From Actinophytocola sp963826035 (GTDB lineage Bacteria > Actinomycetota > Actinomycetes > Mycobacteriales > Pseudonocardiaceae): 64,000 nt of DNA. The stretch lies in assembly GCA_963826035.1 (NCBI GenBank), contig CAWGVZ010000015.1, positions 992,001 to 1,056,000 on the forward strand. Direction: 5' to 3'. Each line of letters begins with the position of its first letter. Within the stretch, counting starts at the first letter, position 1. Below, piece by piece: positions 17,160 to 24,263 of the stretch. The notes beneath the pieces were generated by a model. The model saw nothing but the letters and a program-made list of their open reading frames with translations. It was not told the DNA's origin and ran no database searches. The position numbers and the translations under genes are program-made.

Positions 17160-17484
17160 CCGCCGTGCCCACCGTCGCCGGTGTGGACGGGTTCCGGAAC
17201 AACCGACGCCGGTTGGTCGCCGAGAGGTCCCACCGCCGAGCCGATCGTCCACCCGGAGGCCGCCACCGACACCAGCACGACCCCGAACACGGCCAGCTTC
17301 GCCACCGGGTTCAGCCGGGACGTCAGTTCACCGACACCACCCATGGCCAGCGCCCAGCCACAGCCCGCCACGAGGACCAACGCGAGCACTCCCGCCACGA
17401 CCGCCATCATGGGCGGCACACCCTGGCGAGCACCGCGAACGGGCGGCGGCCATGTCCTGTACCCGGAGACGTTTCTGTCGGCAT
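17156..17484 (-). CDS. Small two-helix membrane protein ahead of the copper ATPase (probable frameshift)
   Basis: A well-placed Shine-Dalgarno (gaagga) precedes ATG 17484, which opens MPTETSPGTGHG... and ends after 25 codons at a TGA that overlaps ATGATG at 17410-17405. From there a second frame continues VVAGVLALVLVAGCGWALA and LAVFGVVLVSVAASGWTI (two membrane helices) to a His/Gly end GDGGHGG at 17156. One missing C in CGCCCATG would fuse them into one ~108-residue protein. Alternatively, two tiny coupled ORFs exist; the uninterrupted part is 17156-17419. It is co-directional and overlapping with the ATPase, so it may be an accessory subunit. The family is not recognised. Confidence 0.6.
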
Positions 17485-17551
17485 CGTGATCCTTCGGTCG
17501 TCGGAGCCCCGCGGCGGCACGTCACGCAGCAGGGCGGCACCTCGTACACAT

Positions 17552-17580
17552 GGGTCGTCGAGACGTCCGCCGAAGTTCCC
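17552..17580 (-). promoter_or_regulatory. ECF (SigC-type) promoter of the copper ATPase operon
   Basis: GGGAAC at 17580-17575, 17 bases, and CGACCC at 17557-17552 on the minus strand. The predicted leader is about 60 bases before the ATG at 17484. Confidence 0.7.
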
Positions 17581-17674
17581 GTCATCCTCGGTGAAGGTCA
17601 CCGAAAGGTTTTCGTGTGCTCGTGATCATCTGCGGGCGCCCGATCTCGCGGTGCGGTACGTGGGACGAGAAGGA

Positions 17675-17851
17675 GCAGGCCGGCTGGCCACGGGAACGGC
17701 GTCGTGCTGGCCGAGGAACTGCGTGTAGGCGAGACCGATCTGGGCGACGCCGATGCCGCCGGCTGCGAGCAGGGCCACGGGCCGCGGGACGGGGCTCGTC
17801 CTCCCCGTCGAGGCGGGCGGACAGCGATTCCCGTCAGTTCGCATACTCCGT
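17675..17851 (-). pseudogene. Decayed second copy of the zinc-finger anti-sigma gene
   Basis: The sequence downstream of the promoter at 17.87 kb aligns with the start of the intact gene at 14.585 kb. The start GTG has become ACG at 17851, the first Cys has become Tyr, and the second Cys codon is TGA, after which RESLSARLDGE still matches REALSARIDGE. Further on, GIGVAQIGLAYTQFLG matches the first membrane helix of the intact copy. It lies directly divergent from the sigma factor, where a cognate anti-sigma gene would be expected. Confidence 0.65.
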
Positions 17852-17859
17852 GGGTCAGT

Positions 17860-17888
17860 TTGTCGCGGATTCCGGCGGGATAGTTCCC
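17860..17888 (-). promoter_or_regulatory. ECF (SigC-type) promoter retained by the decayed zinc-finger gene
   Basis: GGGAAC at 17888-17883, 17 bases, and CGACAA at 17865-17860 on the minus strand. The signal is intact although the gene behind it is dead. Confidence 0.65.
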
Positions 17889-17919
17889 AACGGCTCTTTG
17901 TCGATTAAGCTGTGAGTTT

Positions 17920-18489
17920 GTGACCCCGCGCCATGACGATGAGATCACGGTGTTAGCCCTTGCGGCTGGACGTGGTGACCGGTCGGCGCTGGAACGGTTC
18001 GTCCGTGGCACGCAACGCGACGTCTGGCGGCTGGTCGCCCACCTGGCGGGGGTCGCCCAGGCGGATGACCTGACGCAGGAGACCTACCTGCGTGCGTTGC
18101 CCAGCCTGTCCCGGTTCGCGGGTCGTTCGTCGGCCAGGTCGTGGTTGCTGTCGATCGCCCGCCGGGCCGTGGTCGACCACATTCGCATGGTCACCACTCG
18201 GCCGCGCACCACGGCCGGGGTCGACTGGACCGAGGTGTCGGACCGGCAGCGTGCCGCCTCCCGCGGCGACGCCGCCGGCTTCGAGGACCTGGTCGAGGTG
18301 AACCTGCTGCTCGACAATCTGGATCCAGCGCGTCGGGAGGCATTGGTGGTGACCCAGGTACTCGGCCTGCCCTACGCCGAGGCCGCCGAGGTCTGCCATG
18401 TCCCGATCGGCACCATCCGCTCCCGAGTCGCCCGCGCCCGCGAGGACCTCCTGACTGCCGACGGCTCCCGCCGCGAAGGCACCGGCTGA
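17920..18489 (+). CDS. sigC: ECF RNA polymerase sigma factor, SigC-like
   Basis: The protein has 189 residues. Region 2 reads QRDVWRLVAHLAGVAQADDL, then QETYLRALPSLSRF, SARSWLLSIARRAVVDHIR and TRPRTT. Region 4 reads ARREALVVTQVLGLPYAEAA, then VPIGTIRSRVARARE. The wording is strikingly close to SigC of M. tuberculosis, including FEDLVEV between the domains. SigC there activates the isonitrile operon and ctpB under copper limitation. No GGAAC-N17-CGAC promoter is seen in front of this gene. GTG 17920 is the natural start. I infer that it reads the twelve ECF promoters in 3.3-32.7 kb. Confidence 0.85.
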   Translation: MTPRHDDEITVLALAAGRGDRSALERFVRGTQRDVWRLVAHLAGVAQADDLTQETYLRALPSLSRFAGRSSARSWLLSIARRAVVDHIRMVTTRPRTTAGVDWTEVSDRQRAASRGDAAGFEDLVEVNLLLDNLDPARREALVVTQVLGLPYAEAAEVCHVPIGTIRSRVARAREDLLTADGSRREGTG

Positions 18490-18528
18490 CCGACGACCAC
18501 CCCGGGGCGCAGGTGTCGTACGGGAACC

Positions 18529-18600
18529 TCTCCTCCGGGTCGGAGGCCGAGCCCAAGATGGTCTTGTACTCCCACAACGCCCTGGTCGACGGCCGCGGCT
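18529..18600 (+). pseudogene. 72-base fragment of an AMP-ligase gene
   Basis: The segment matches 29811-29882, inside the intact AMP-ligase gene, with only about three differences. It encodes SSGSEAEPKMVLYSHNAL. Neither the upstream nor the downstream flanks continue the match. It is a scar of recombination or a leftover of a deleted paralogue. Confidence 0.75.
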
Positions 18601-18609
18601 GGTTCGGCG

Positions 18610-18845
18610 TGGCCGACGTTGCGCCGCACCGTGCGTGTGGAGGCCGTGCTGCTGGTCGCCGTGGTCGCCACCACCGCCGTCCTGGTCACCCGGAGCCGGG
18701 TCGAGAGCGAGACGACGGCCGCCGGGCAGCAGGACGCGACCCTCACGGCCGATCTGGGCCCAGGCCACCGTCCGGCTCACGCCTGGCCGCGTGGGTGTCA
18801 ATTCCCTGGAACTCCCGGGAACCAACCCGGCTGGGAAACCGACCT
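18610..18845 (+). pseudogene. CopD/YcnJ-like copper protein, C-terminal remnant
   Basis: The frame from 18610 reads LRRTVRVEAVLLVAVVATTA (the last membrane helix of CopD proteins) and then a TLTADLG strand. After a one-base shift near 18758 it continues ATVRLTPGRVGVNSLELPG and NPAGKP, the CopC-like tail. Rv0102 of M. tuberculosis, beside ctpB and the nrp operon, is a protein of this kind. The promoter for the next operon lies inside this remnant. Confidence 0.6.
18817..18845 (+). promoter_or_regulatory. ECF (SigC-type) promoter of the AztABC-like operon
   Basis: GGGAAC at 18817-18822, 17 bases, and CGACCT at 18840-18845. A GTG in frame with the ATPase lies 8 bases later at 18854, but the Shine-Dalgarno-bearing GTG at 18896 is more likely. 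Confidence 0.7.
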
Positions 18846-18895
18846 GTGGTCGAGTGCGGTGTGTGCGCCGCGGCCCGTTGACCGGAGAGGCTTTC

Positions 18896-19531
18896 GTGAC
18901 AGCGTTGTCCGTGCTGTTCAAGGACGTGCACTGCCGCTATGGCAGGCACCTGGCCGTGCACGAGGTCGACCTGGACGTGTCCGCCGGTCAGCGGGTGGCG
19001 CTGGTCGGCACGAACGGGTCGGGCAAGTCCACCCTGTTGCGCGCGGCGCTGGGCTTCCAGCCGGTGACCGACGGCGTGATCGAGATCGGGGGCAGCCGCG
19101 CGAGCACCTCGGCGCAGTGGCGCGCACGGCGCCGTCAGGTGGCGTGGATCCCGCAGTTGCGGTCGGCCGGCCGATTCCCTCTCCTGCTGGGAGAGTTGCT
19201 GGACAGCAGCGGTGACGGTCGCGCCGCGCGGGACGCCGCCGTCCGGCTGGGGCTGGCCGGGCTGGAGCGACGCGGCGTGCACACGCTGTCCGGCGGGCAG
19301 ACGCAGCGGGCGTGGCTGGCCAGGGCGCTGGGGTGTGTCGCCGCGGGCGCGGGGGTGCTGTTGGCCGACGAGCCGACCGCGGCGCTGGACTTCGCCGGTC
19401 AGGAGGCCGCCGCCGCCGTGCTGGCGGGGCTGCCGGTGACGCTGTTGGTGGCCACGCACGACCGCGCGGTGGTGCAGGCGTGCGACCGCGTGGTGGAGAT
19501 GGCCGCCGGACGGCTGAGGGACGTGGCGTGA
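18896..19531 (+). CDS. Metal ABC transporter ATPase (ZnuC/AztA-like)
   Basis: The protein has 211 residues. The Walker A is GTNGSGKSTLLRAALG, the signature is LSGGQTQRAWLARALG, and the Walker B is VLLADEPTAALD. It also has a His in VATHDRAV. The length and the following ABC-3 permease place it in the zinc/manganese-type importer family. A Shine-Dalgarno (ggagagg) lies 6-7 bases before GTG 18896; a leaderless GTG at 18854 would add 14 residues. Because the operon sits behind an ECF promoter shared with copper genes, its metal could be copper rather than zinc. Confidence 0.85.
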   Translation: MTALSVLFKDVHCRYGRHLAVHEVDLDVSAGQRVALVGTNGSGKSTLLRAALGFQPVTDGVIEIGGSRASTSAQWRARRRQVAWIPQLRSAGRFPLLLGELLDSSGDGRAARDAAVRLGLAGLERRGVHTLSGGQTQRAWLARALGCVAAGAGVLLADEPTAALDFAGQEAAAAVLAGLPVTLLVATHDRAVVQACDRVVEMAAGRLRDVA

Positions 19532-20358
19532 TCGCGTCGGTGCCCCTGAACGAGCTGCTGGGAATGGAGCCGGTCCAGCGCGCGGGTCTCGGACTGCTGC
19601 TGGGAGCGGTGGCGCTGCCACCGGTCGGGGTGCTGATCGTGGGGCTGGACATCTACCCCGTGCGGTTCGCGATCATGCACGTGGCGCTGCTGGGCAGCGC
19701 GATCGGCCTGCTCACCGGAAGCGACCCTCTGTTGTGGGCACTGCTGCTGTGTGCTCTCGCGGGCGGCGGTCTGGCACCGTTCGCGACCACGCCGGGCGGG
19801 CTGAGCGGCGCGATGGGGCTGCTGATGAGCCTGGCGATCGCGGTCGCGCTGCTCGTGCTGTCGATCTCCGGGGTCAACGCCAACGGCGCGTTCGAACTGC
19901 TGTGGGGCTCCATCCTCTCCACGAGACCGGTGGACCTGGTGGTGCTCGCCGTGCTGGCGGTGATCATCCCGGCGCTGTTCTGGTGGCGGCGGCATGACCT
20001 GGCGTTGCTGCTGCACGACCGTGAGCTGGCCGCCTCCTCCGGCGTCAGCACCGGACCGTTGACCGCGGCGTTGCTGGTGGTGATCGCGGTGTCCATGGCG
20101 GGCGCGATCAAGCTGACCGGTGCCCTGCTGGTGGACGCGCTGACCCTGCTGCCGGCGCTGGCCGCGCGACGCCTCGGACGCGGCCTGACCGGCATGGTCG
20201 TCGCCTCCATCGGCATCGGCCTGGTGGTGGCGGTCGCCGGTCTGCTGCTCGCGCTCGTGCTGGACCAGCCACCTGGTCCGGTGCTCGTCCTGCTGGCGGG
20301 TGTCATCGCACTGCTGGCCCAACTCGTTCCGACTCGTACGACAACAAGGAGAACCTGA
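19528..20358 (+). CDS. Metal ABC transporter permease (ZnuB/AztB-like, ABC-3 family)
   Basis: The protein has 276 residues with seven to eight membrane helices. Typical ABC-3 features are RFAIMHVALLGSAIGLL near the start and TGALLVDALTLLPALAARRL near residue 200. The GTG overlaps the ATPase stop. It forms the membrane channel of the importer with the proteins on both sides. Confidence 0.88.
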   Translation: MIASVPLNELLGMEPVQRAGLGLLLGAVALPPVGVLIVGLDIYPVRFAIMHVALLGSAIGLLTGSDPLLWALLLCALAGGGLAPFATTPGGLSGAMGLLMSLAIAVALLVLSISGVNANGAFELLWGSILSTRPVDLVVLAVLAVIIPALFWWRRHDLALLLHDRELAASSGVSTGPLTAALLVVIAVSMAGAIKLTGALLVDALTLLPALAARRLGRGLTGMVVASIGIGLVVAVAGLLLALVLDQPPGPVLVLLAGVIALLAQLVPTRTTTRRT

Positions 20359-20360
20359 CG

Positions 20361-21146
20361 ATGAACACCCGACGCCTGCTGGTGCTTCCGCTGCTCGGCA
20401 CCTTGCTCGCGCTGACCGCCGCCTGCGGCGGCGACTCCGGCGGCGACTCCGGCGGGTCGGCATCGGACGGCAAGAAGGTGGTCGCGGCCACGGCGTGGGA
20501 GGGCGCGCTCGCCAAGGCGGCGGGTGCCACCGACATCACGGTGATCGTGCCGGCATCGGTGGTCCACGCCGCCGACTACGACCCCAAACCGTCGGACCTG
20601 GTGGCGGTCGCGGACGCGGATCTCGTGCTGTACGCGGAGTTCGAGGGCTTCGCCGGCAAGCTCAAGGAGGCGGCCGGCGGCGACGCGAAGGTCGAGGCCG
20701 TGCAGCTGGACAACGCCCCGGACGTGGTCCGCTCCGAGGTCCGCAGGCTCGCCGCCGTACTGGAGACCACCGAGGCCGCCGAGAAGTGGCTCACCGAGTT
20801 CGACAACACCCTCGCACGGGTCAAGGAGCAGGTCACGGGCGCATCGCAGGACGGTGCGGCGCCCAAGGTTGTCAGCCAGGCGTTCGTCGCCTACATGGCC
20901 ACCATCGCCGATGTCGAACTGGTGGGCACCTACGGTCCCGAGCCGGTCACCCCCGCCCAGCTCGCCGACCTGGCCGCCAAGCAGCCGGACCTGGTCTTCG
21001 ACAACGTCCACATGTCCACCGGAACCGTGCTCCCGCAGTCGTCGGCCACCCAGGTGAAGATCATCAACTATCCGGGAGACGACCTCGATCTCCTCAGCGT
21101 CTTCACCACCAACGCCGAGGAGATCACCAAGGCGCTGCAGGGCTGA
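20361..21146 (+). CDS. Metal-binding lipoprotein (ZnuA/AztC-like)
   Basis: The protein has 261 residues. The lipobox is LTAACGG, followed by a short Gly/Ser/Asp linker, then a cluster A-1 metal-binding fold: VAATAWEGALAKAAG, LYAEFEGFAGKL, then FDNVHMSTG near the end. The usual His-rich loop of zinc ZnuA proteins is absent. One His lies in SVVHAADYD and one in NVHMSTG, together with a Met, a ligand set that would also suit Cu(I). It starts 2 bases after the permease stop. Confidence 0.85.
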   Translation: MNTRRLLVLPLLGTLLALTAACGGDSGGDSGGSASDGKKVVAATAWEGALAKAAGATDITVIVPASVVHAADYDPKPSDLVAVADADLVLYAEFEGFAGKLKEAAGGDAKVEAVQLDNAPDVVRSEVRRLAAVLETTEAAEKWLTEFDNTLARVKEQVTGASQDGAAPKVVSQAFVAYMATIADVELVGTYGPEPVTPAQLADLAAKQPDLVFDNVHMSTGTVLPQSSATQVKIINYPGDDLDLLSVFTTNAEEITKALQG

Positions 21147-21158
21147 GAGGGGCATGAG

Positions 21159-22697
21159 ATGGCGGCGGTGCTGGTCGTCGGCGGTGGGCCGGTCGGTCTG
21201 AGCCTCTTCATCAGGCTGGGGCAGCTCGGTGTGCCGGCCGTTCTCGTCGAACGGCACGACGACACCGCCGCTTTCCCGAAGGGTCGGGCGCTGTCCATCC
21301 GCAGCATGGAGATCTACCGGCGCTGGGGGCTGGAGGCCGCGATCACCGCGGCCGGGCTGTCTCGGGACAACCTGGCCTTCACGACCTCGGCGACGCTGGT
21401 CGCCGAGGACCACGTGCGCATCGCCACCGACCCGGCGTCCCGGCCTCCGGTTCCCAGCCCGACCTACACGTTGCTGTGCTCGCAGGACCGGTTGGAGCCG
21501 CTGCTGCGCTCCCACGCCGAGCGGCTCGACCCGGCCGGGGTGCGGTTCGGGGTCGAGCTGGTCGGGTTCGACAGCACCGACAGCCAGGTCACGGTGGAGC
21601 TGCGGAATCACCATACCGGCCGGGAGGAGACCGTGGTGATCGACTACCTGGTCGCCTGCGACGGTGCCCGCAGCGGTGTGCGCGACGCGCTCGGCATCGC
21701 GATGGCCGGGCCGAGCGAGGTCTCGCACAACCTCAACATCCTCTTCGAGGCCGCCCTACGCCCGCACGTGGCCGACCGGCTGTCCGCCGTCTACACGATC
21801 GTCGACCGGGACCTGCACGGCACGTTCCTGGCCGTGGACAACGACAGCCGGTGGCTGTTCAACGTCGTCCACGACGGCGAGGATCCCGGGTTGGCCGCGT
21901 TCGACGACGACACCTGCACCCGCCTGATCCGGCGGGCGGCGGGTCTCCCCGAGCTGCCGGTCACGCTGGTGGACCGCCAGACGTGGCACGCCGCCGCGCA
22001 GGTCGCCGACCGCTACCGGCGCGGCCGGGTGTTCCTCGCCGGCGACGCGGCGCACGTCACCACGCCCTACGGCGGGTTCGGGATGAACTGCGGGATCGCC
22101 GACGCCGACAACCTGGCGTGGAAGCTCGCCGCGGTCCACCACGGCTGGGCGGCGGCGCCGCTGCTGGACTCCTACGAGGAGGAACGCCACCCGGTCGCCG
22201 TGGCCAGCGCGGCGGAGAGCCACCGGCGGCTGCTGGAGGCGATCGAAGCCCATCGCACCGGTGCCCCGGCGCGTGGACGCCCCAGCGAAGGTCTGGTGCT
22301 GGGCTACCACTACGTCTCCGGCGCGGTCGCCGGGGACGGCACCGAGCCACCGGACGCGGACCCGGTGGCCGACTACGTCCCGACGGCCCGGCCGGGACAT
22401 CGGGCACCACACGTGTGGCTCGACGACTCGGTGTCCACATTGGACCTCGTGGATGAGGGGCTGGTACTGCTGACCGGCACTCCGGGAGCCGGGTGGGCGG
22501 CGGAGGCGGTAAGCGCGTTGCGGCGCGACGGCATCCCGGTGACCGCGCACACCGTCGAGGCCTTCGCGGAGAGCTACGGCACGGGACCGGAGGGCGCGGT
22601 TCTGGTCCGGCCCGACGGTCATGTCGGGTGGCGCGGTGCCGCGGTGCCCGCACCGATGCTGCTGCGGTCGGTGCGCGAGATCCTCGGCCGAGGCTGA
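21159..22697 (+). CDS. Class A flavoprotein monooxygenase (aromatic hydroxylase type)
   Basis: The protein has 512 residues. The FAD fingerprint VVGGGPVGLSLF is at residue 6. The DG motif region is YLVACDGARSGVRDALG, and the GD motif is GRVFLAGDAAHVTTPYGGFG, followed by NLAWKLAAV. The thioredoxin-like C-terminal domain is degenerate, as in PheA/TfdB-type hydroxylases. It hydroxylates an aromatic or polyketide-like substrate using NAD(P)H and oxygen. It is 12 bases downstream of the metal-binding lipoprotein, so it is probably in the same ECF-controlled transcript. It could tailor the product of the convergent AMP-ligase/CaiB operon. Confidence 0.85.
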   Translation: MAAVLVVGGGPVGLSLFIRLGQLGVPAVLVERHDDTAAFPKGRALSIRSMEIYRRWGLEAAITAAGLSRDNLAFTTSATLVAEDHVRIATDPASRPPVPSPTYTLLCSQDRLEPLLRSHAERLDPAGVRFGVELVGFDSTDSQVTVELRNHHTGREETVVIDYLVACDGARSGVRDALGIAMAGPSEVSHNLNILFEAALRPHVADRLSAVYTIVDRDLHGTFLAVDNDSRWLFNVVHDGEDPGLAAFDDDTCTRLIRRAAGLPELPVTLVDRQTWHAAAQVADRYRRGRVFLAGDAAHVTTPYGGFGMNCGIADADNLAWKLAAVHHGWAAAPLLDSYEEERHPVAVASAAESHRRLLEAIEAHRTGAPARGRPSEGLVLGYHYVSGAVAGDGTEPPDADPVADYVPTARPGHRAPHVWLDDSVSTLDLVDEGLVLLTGTPGAGWAAEAVSALRRDGIPVTAHTVEAFAESYGTGPEGAVLVRPDGHVGWRGAAVPAPMLLRSVREILGRG

Positions 22698-24263
22698 CTA
22701 CGAGGCCGTGGCGCGAGCCCGGAGTACATCCTTGGCCACCTTGCCGGCCGGGCTGAGTGGGAGGGAATCCAGCAGCAGCAACCGTTCCGGGTGTTTGAAC
22801 TGGTCGAGGCCGTGGCTGGTGAGGAACGCCGTGAGGCCGTCGAGGGTGATCGGCTGGCCGGCCACGACACAGGCGCAGAGCCGTTCGCCCATCAACGGGT
22901 CGGGTATCCCGACACAGGCGACATCCCGGACCAGGGGATGCGCGGCGATCACCTGCTCGACCTCGGACGGGCTGATGTTCGCGCCACCACGGATGACGAC
23001 GTCCTTGCGGCGGCCGACGACGGTCAGGTAGCCGTCCTCGTCGAACACCCCGAGGTCACCGGTGCGCACCCAGCCGTCGGGCGTGCGGTACCGGGCGTTG
23101 AGGTCCTCGTCGCCGACGTAACGCATCGGGCTCATCGGCCCGCGCGCGATGATCTCACCGGGGGAGCCGACCGGTCGCGGCCGCAGGTCGTCGTCCACGA
23201 CCTGGATCTCGGCCACCGCGGGGTTGGGTCGGCCGGCCGAGGTCACGCGGGAGGGCGGGTCGTCGAGCGCGGTGTGGCAGTTCACGCCGTCCGCGGAGCC
23301 GTAGACGTTGACCACCGCGCAACCGAACGCCGCCCGGCACGCGTCGGCCGTGGGGGCGTCGAGCTGTGCGCCACCCGGTGCCACGACGCGCAGGCTCGAC
23401 AGGTCGGTCGAGGCGCGCGCGGGATGGTCGATCATCATCCGGAACATCGTCGGCACCCCGATCAGATGGGTCGGGCGGGCGCGTTCGACCAGCCGGAGTG
23501 TGGCGCCGGCGTCGAAGCGGGACCGCAGCACGAGCGTGCCACCGTGCCTGGCCAGGGTGACCGTGGTGCCGTTGCTGCCGAACGATGACGCCAGCGGGAG
23601 CAGGAACAGGGCGCGCAGCTCGCCGTCCGGGGGGATGAGCCGCTGGATGAAGGCGCCGCGTCCACAGGCGAGAGCGTTGTGGGAGTACAGGACCAGCTTG
23701 GGCTCGGACTCCGAGCCGGACGACACCAGCATCCTGGCGGGACCGTCCGGGTCGCTCACCACCGGGTGGAAGTCCTCGACGGGGCCGAGAACCGGGGCCA
23801 GGGAGGTGATCACGTGCCGTAGCGCGGGCAGATCCTCCCTCAGGGCCGTGGTCTGGTCACCGAACTCCGGTGCCACGATGGCGGCGAACGCGTCCGACCG
23901 GCCGAGCACGGACCGGGCTTCCTTCGCGCCACGGCCCACGGGGTAGGGCAGCACGACGCCGCCGACCGCCGCGACGGCGAGGTCGACGACGCAGGTGTCA
24001 CGGCCGTTGGGCAGCTGGGTGGCGACGGTGACCCCGGGGGACACGCCCAACCGGGCCAGTCCGACGGCCAGCCGCCGGACCTGGTGGTCGAGCTGGGCAT
24101 AGGTGAGCTCGCCGTCGTCGTCGACGACGGCCACGTGGTCGGGTCGGGCGTGGACGTGGTCGCTGAACAGCGTGTAGATGTCCCGGCCGGCGTAGCAGCC
24201 GATCCGCGCCCAGTGGCCGCGCAGCTCGGCGGGAACGAGGTCGGTCGGGGCGGAGACCGTCAT
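22698..24263 (-). CDS. AMP-dependent acyl/aryl-CoA ligase
   Basis: The protein has 521 residues of the ANL superfamily. The P-loop variant is VSSGSESEPKLVLYSHNAL (Ser-rich, without TSGTTG), followed by VVNVYGSADGVNCHTAL in place of YGxTE, TGDLGVFDEDGYL, GGANISPSEVEQ and LSPAGKVAKDVL. The N-terminus (LVPAELRGHWARIGCYAGRD) resembles 2,3-dihydroxybenzoate/cyclohexene-carboxylate type ligases. The ATG overlaps the CaiB stop (ATGA), so the two are coupled. A close paralogue with the same unusual P-loop lies at 29.2 kb. The substrate is unknown. Confidence 0.85.
   Translation of the reverse strand: MTVSAPTDLVPAELRGHWARIGCYAGRDIYTLFSDHVHARPDHVAVVDDDGELTYAQLDHQVRRLAVGLARLGVSPGVTVATQLPNGRDTCVVDLAVAAVGGVVLPYPVGRGAKEARSVLGRSDAFAAIVAPEFGDQTTALREDLPALRHVITSLAPVLGPVEDFHPVVSDPDGPARMLVSSGSESEPKLVLYSHNALACGRGAFIQRLIPPDGELRALFLLPLASSFGSNGTTVTLARHGGTLVLRSRFDAGATLRLVERARPTHLIGVPTMFRMMIDHPARASTDLSSLRVVAPGGAQLDAPTADACRAAFGCAVVNVYGSADGVNCHTALDDPPSRVTSAGRPNPAVAEIQVVDDDLRPRPVGSPGEIIARGPMSPMRYVGDEDLNARYRTPDGWVRTGDLGVFDEDGYLTVVGRRKDVVIRGGANISPSEVEQVIAAHPLVRDVACVGIPDPLMGERLCACVVAGQPITLDGLTAFLTSHGLDQFKHPERLLLLDSLPLSPAGKVAKDVLRARATAS

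Noticed and set aside
17407..17601. Separate 64-residue protein upstream of the small membrane protein
   Set aside because: Only its last 25 codons, from the Shine-Dalgarno-bearing ATG 17484, look real, and they are better read as the N-terminus of the membrane protein after one indel.
18529..18557. Another ECF promoter starting GGGAAC at 18523
   Set aside because: The bases 17 positions later are GGCCGA, not CGAC, and it is inside the ligase fragment.
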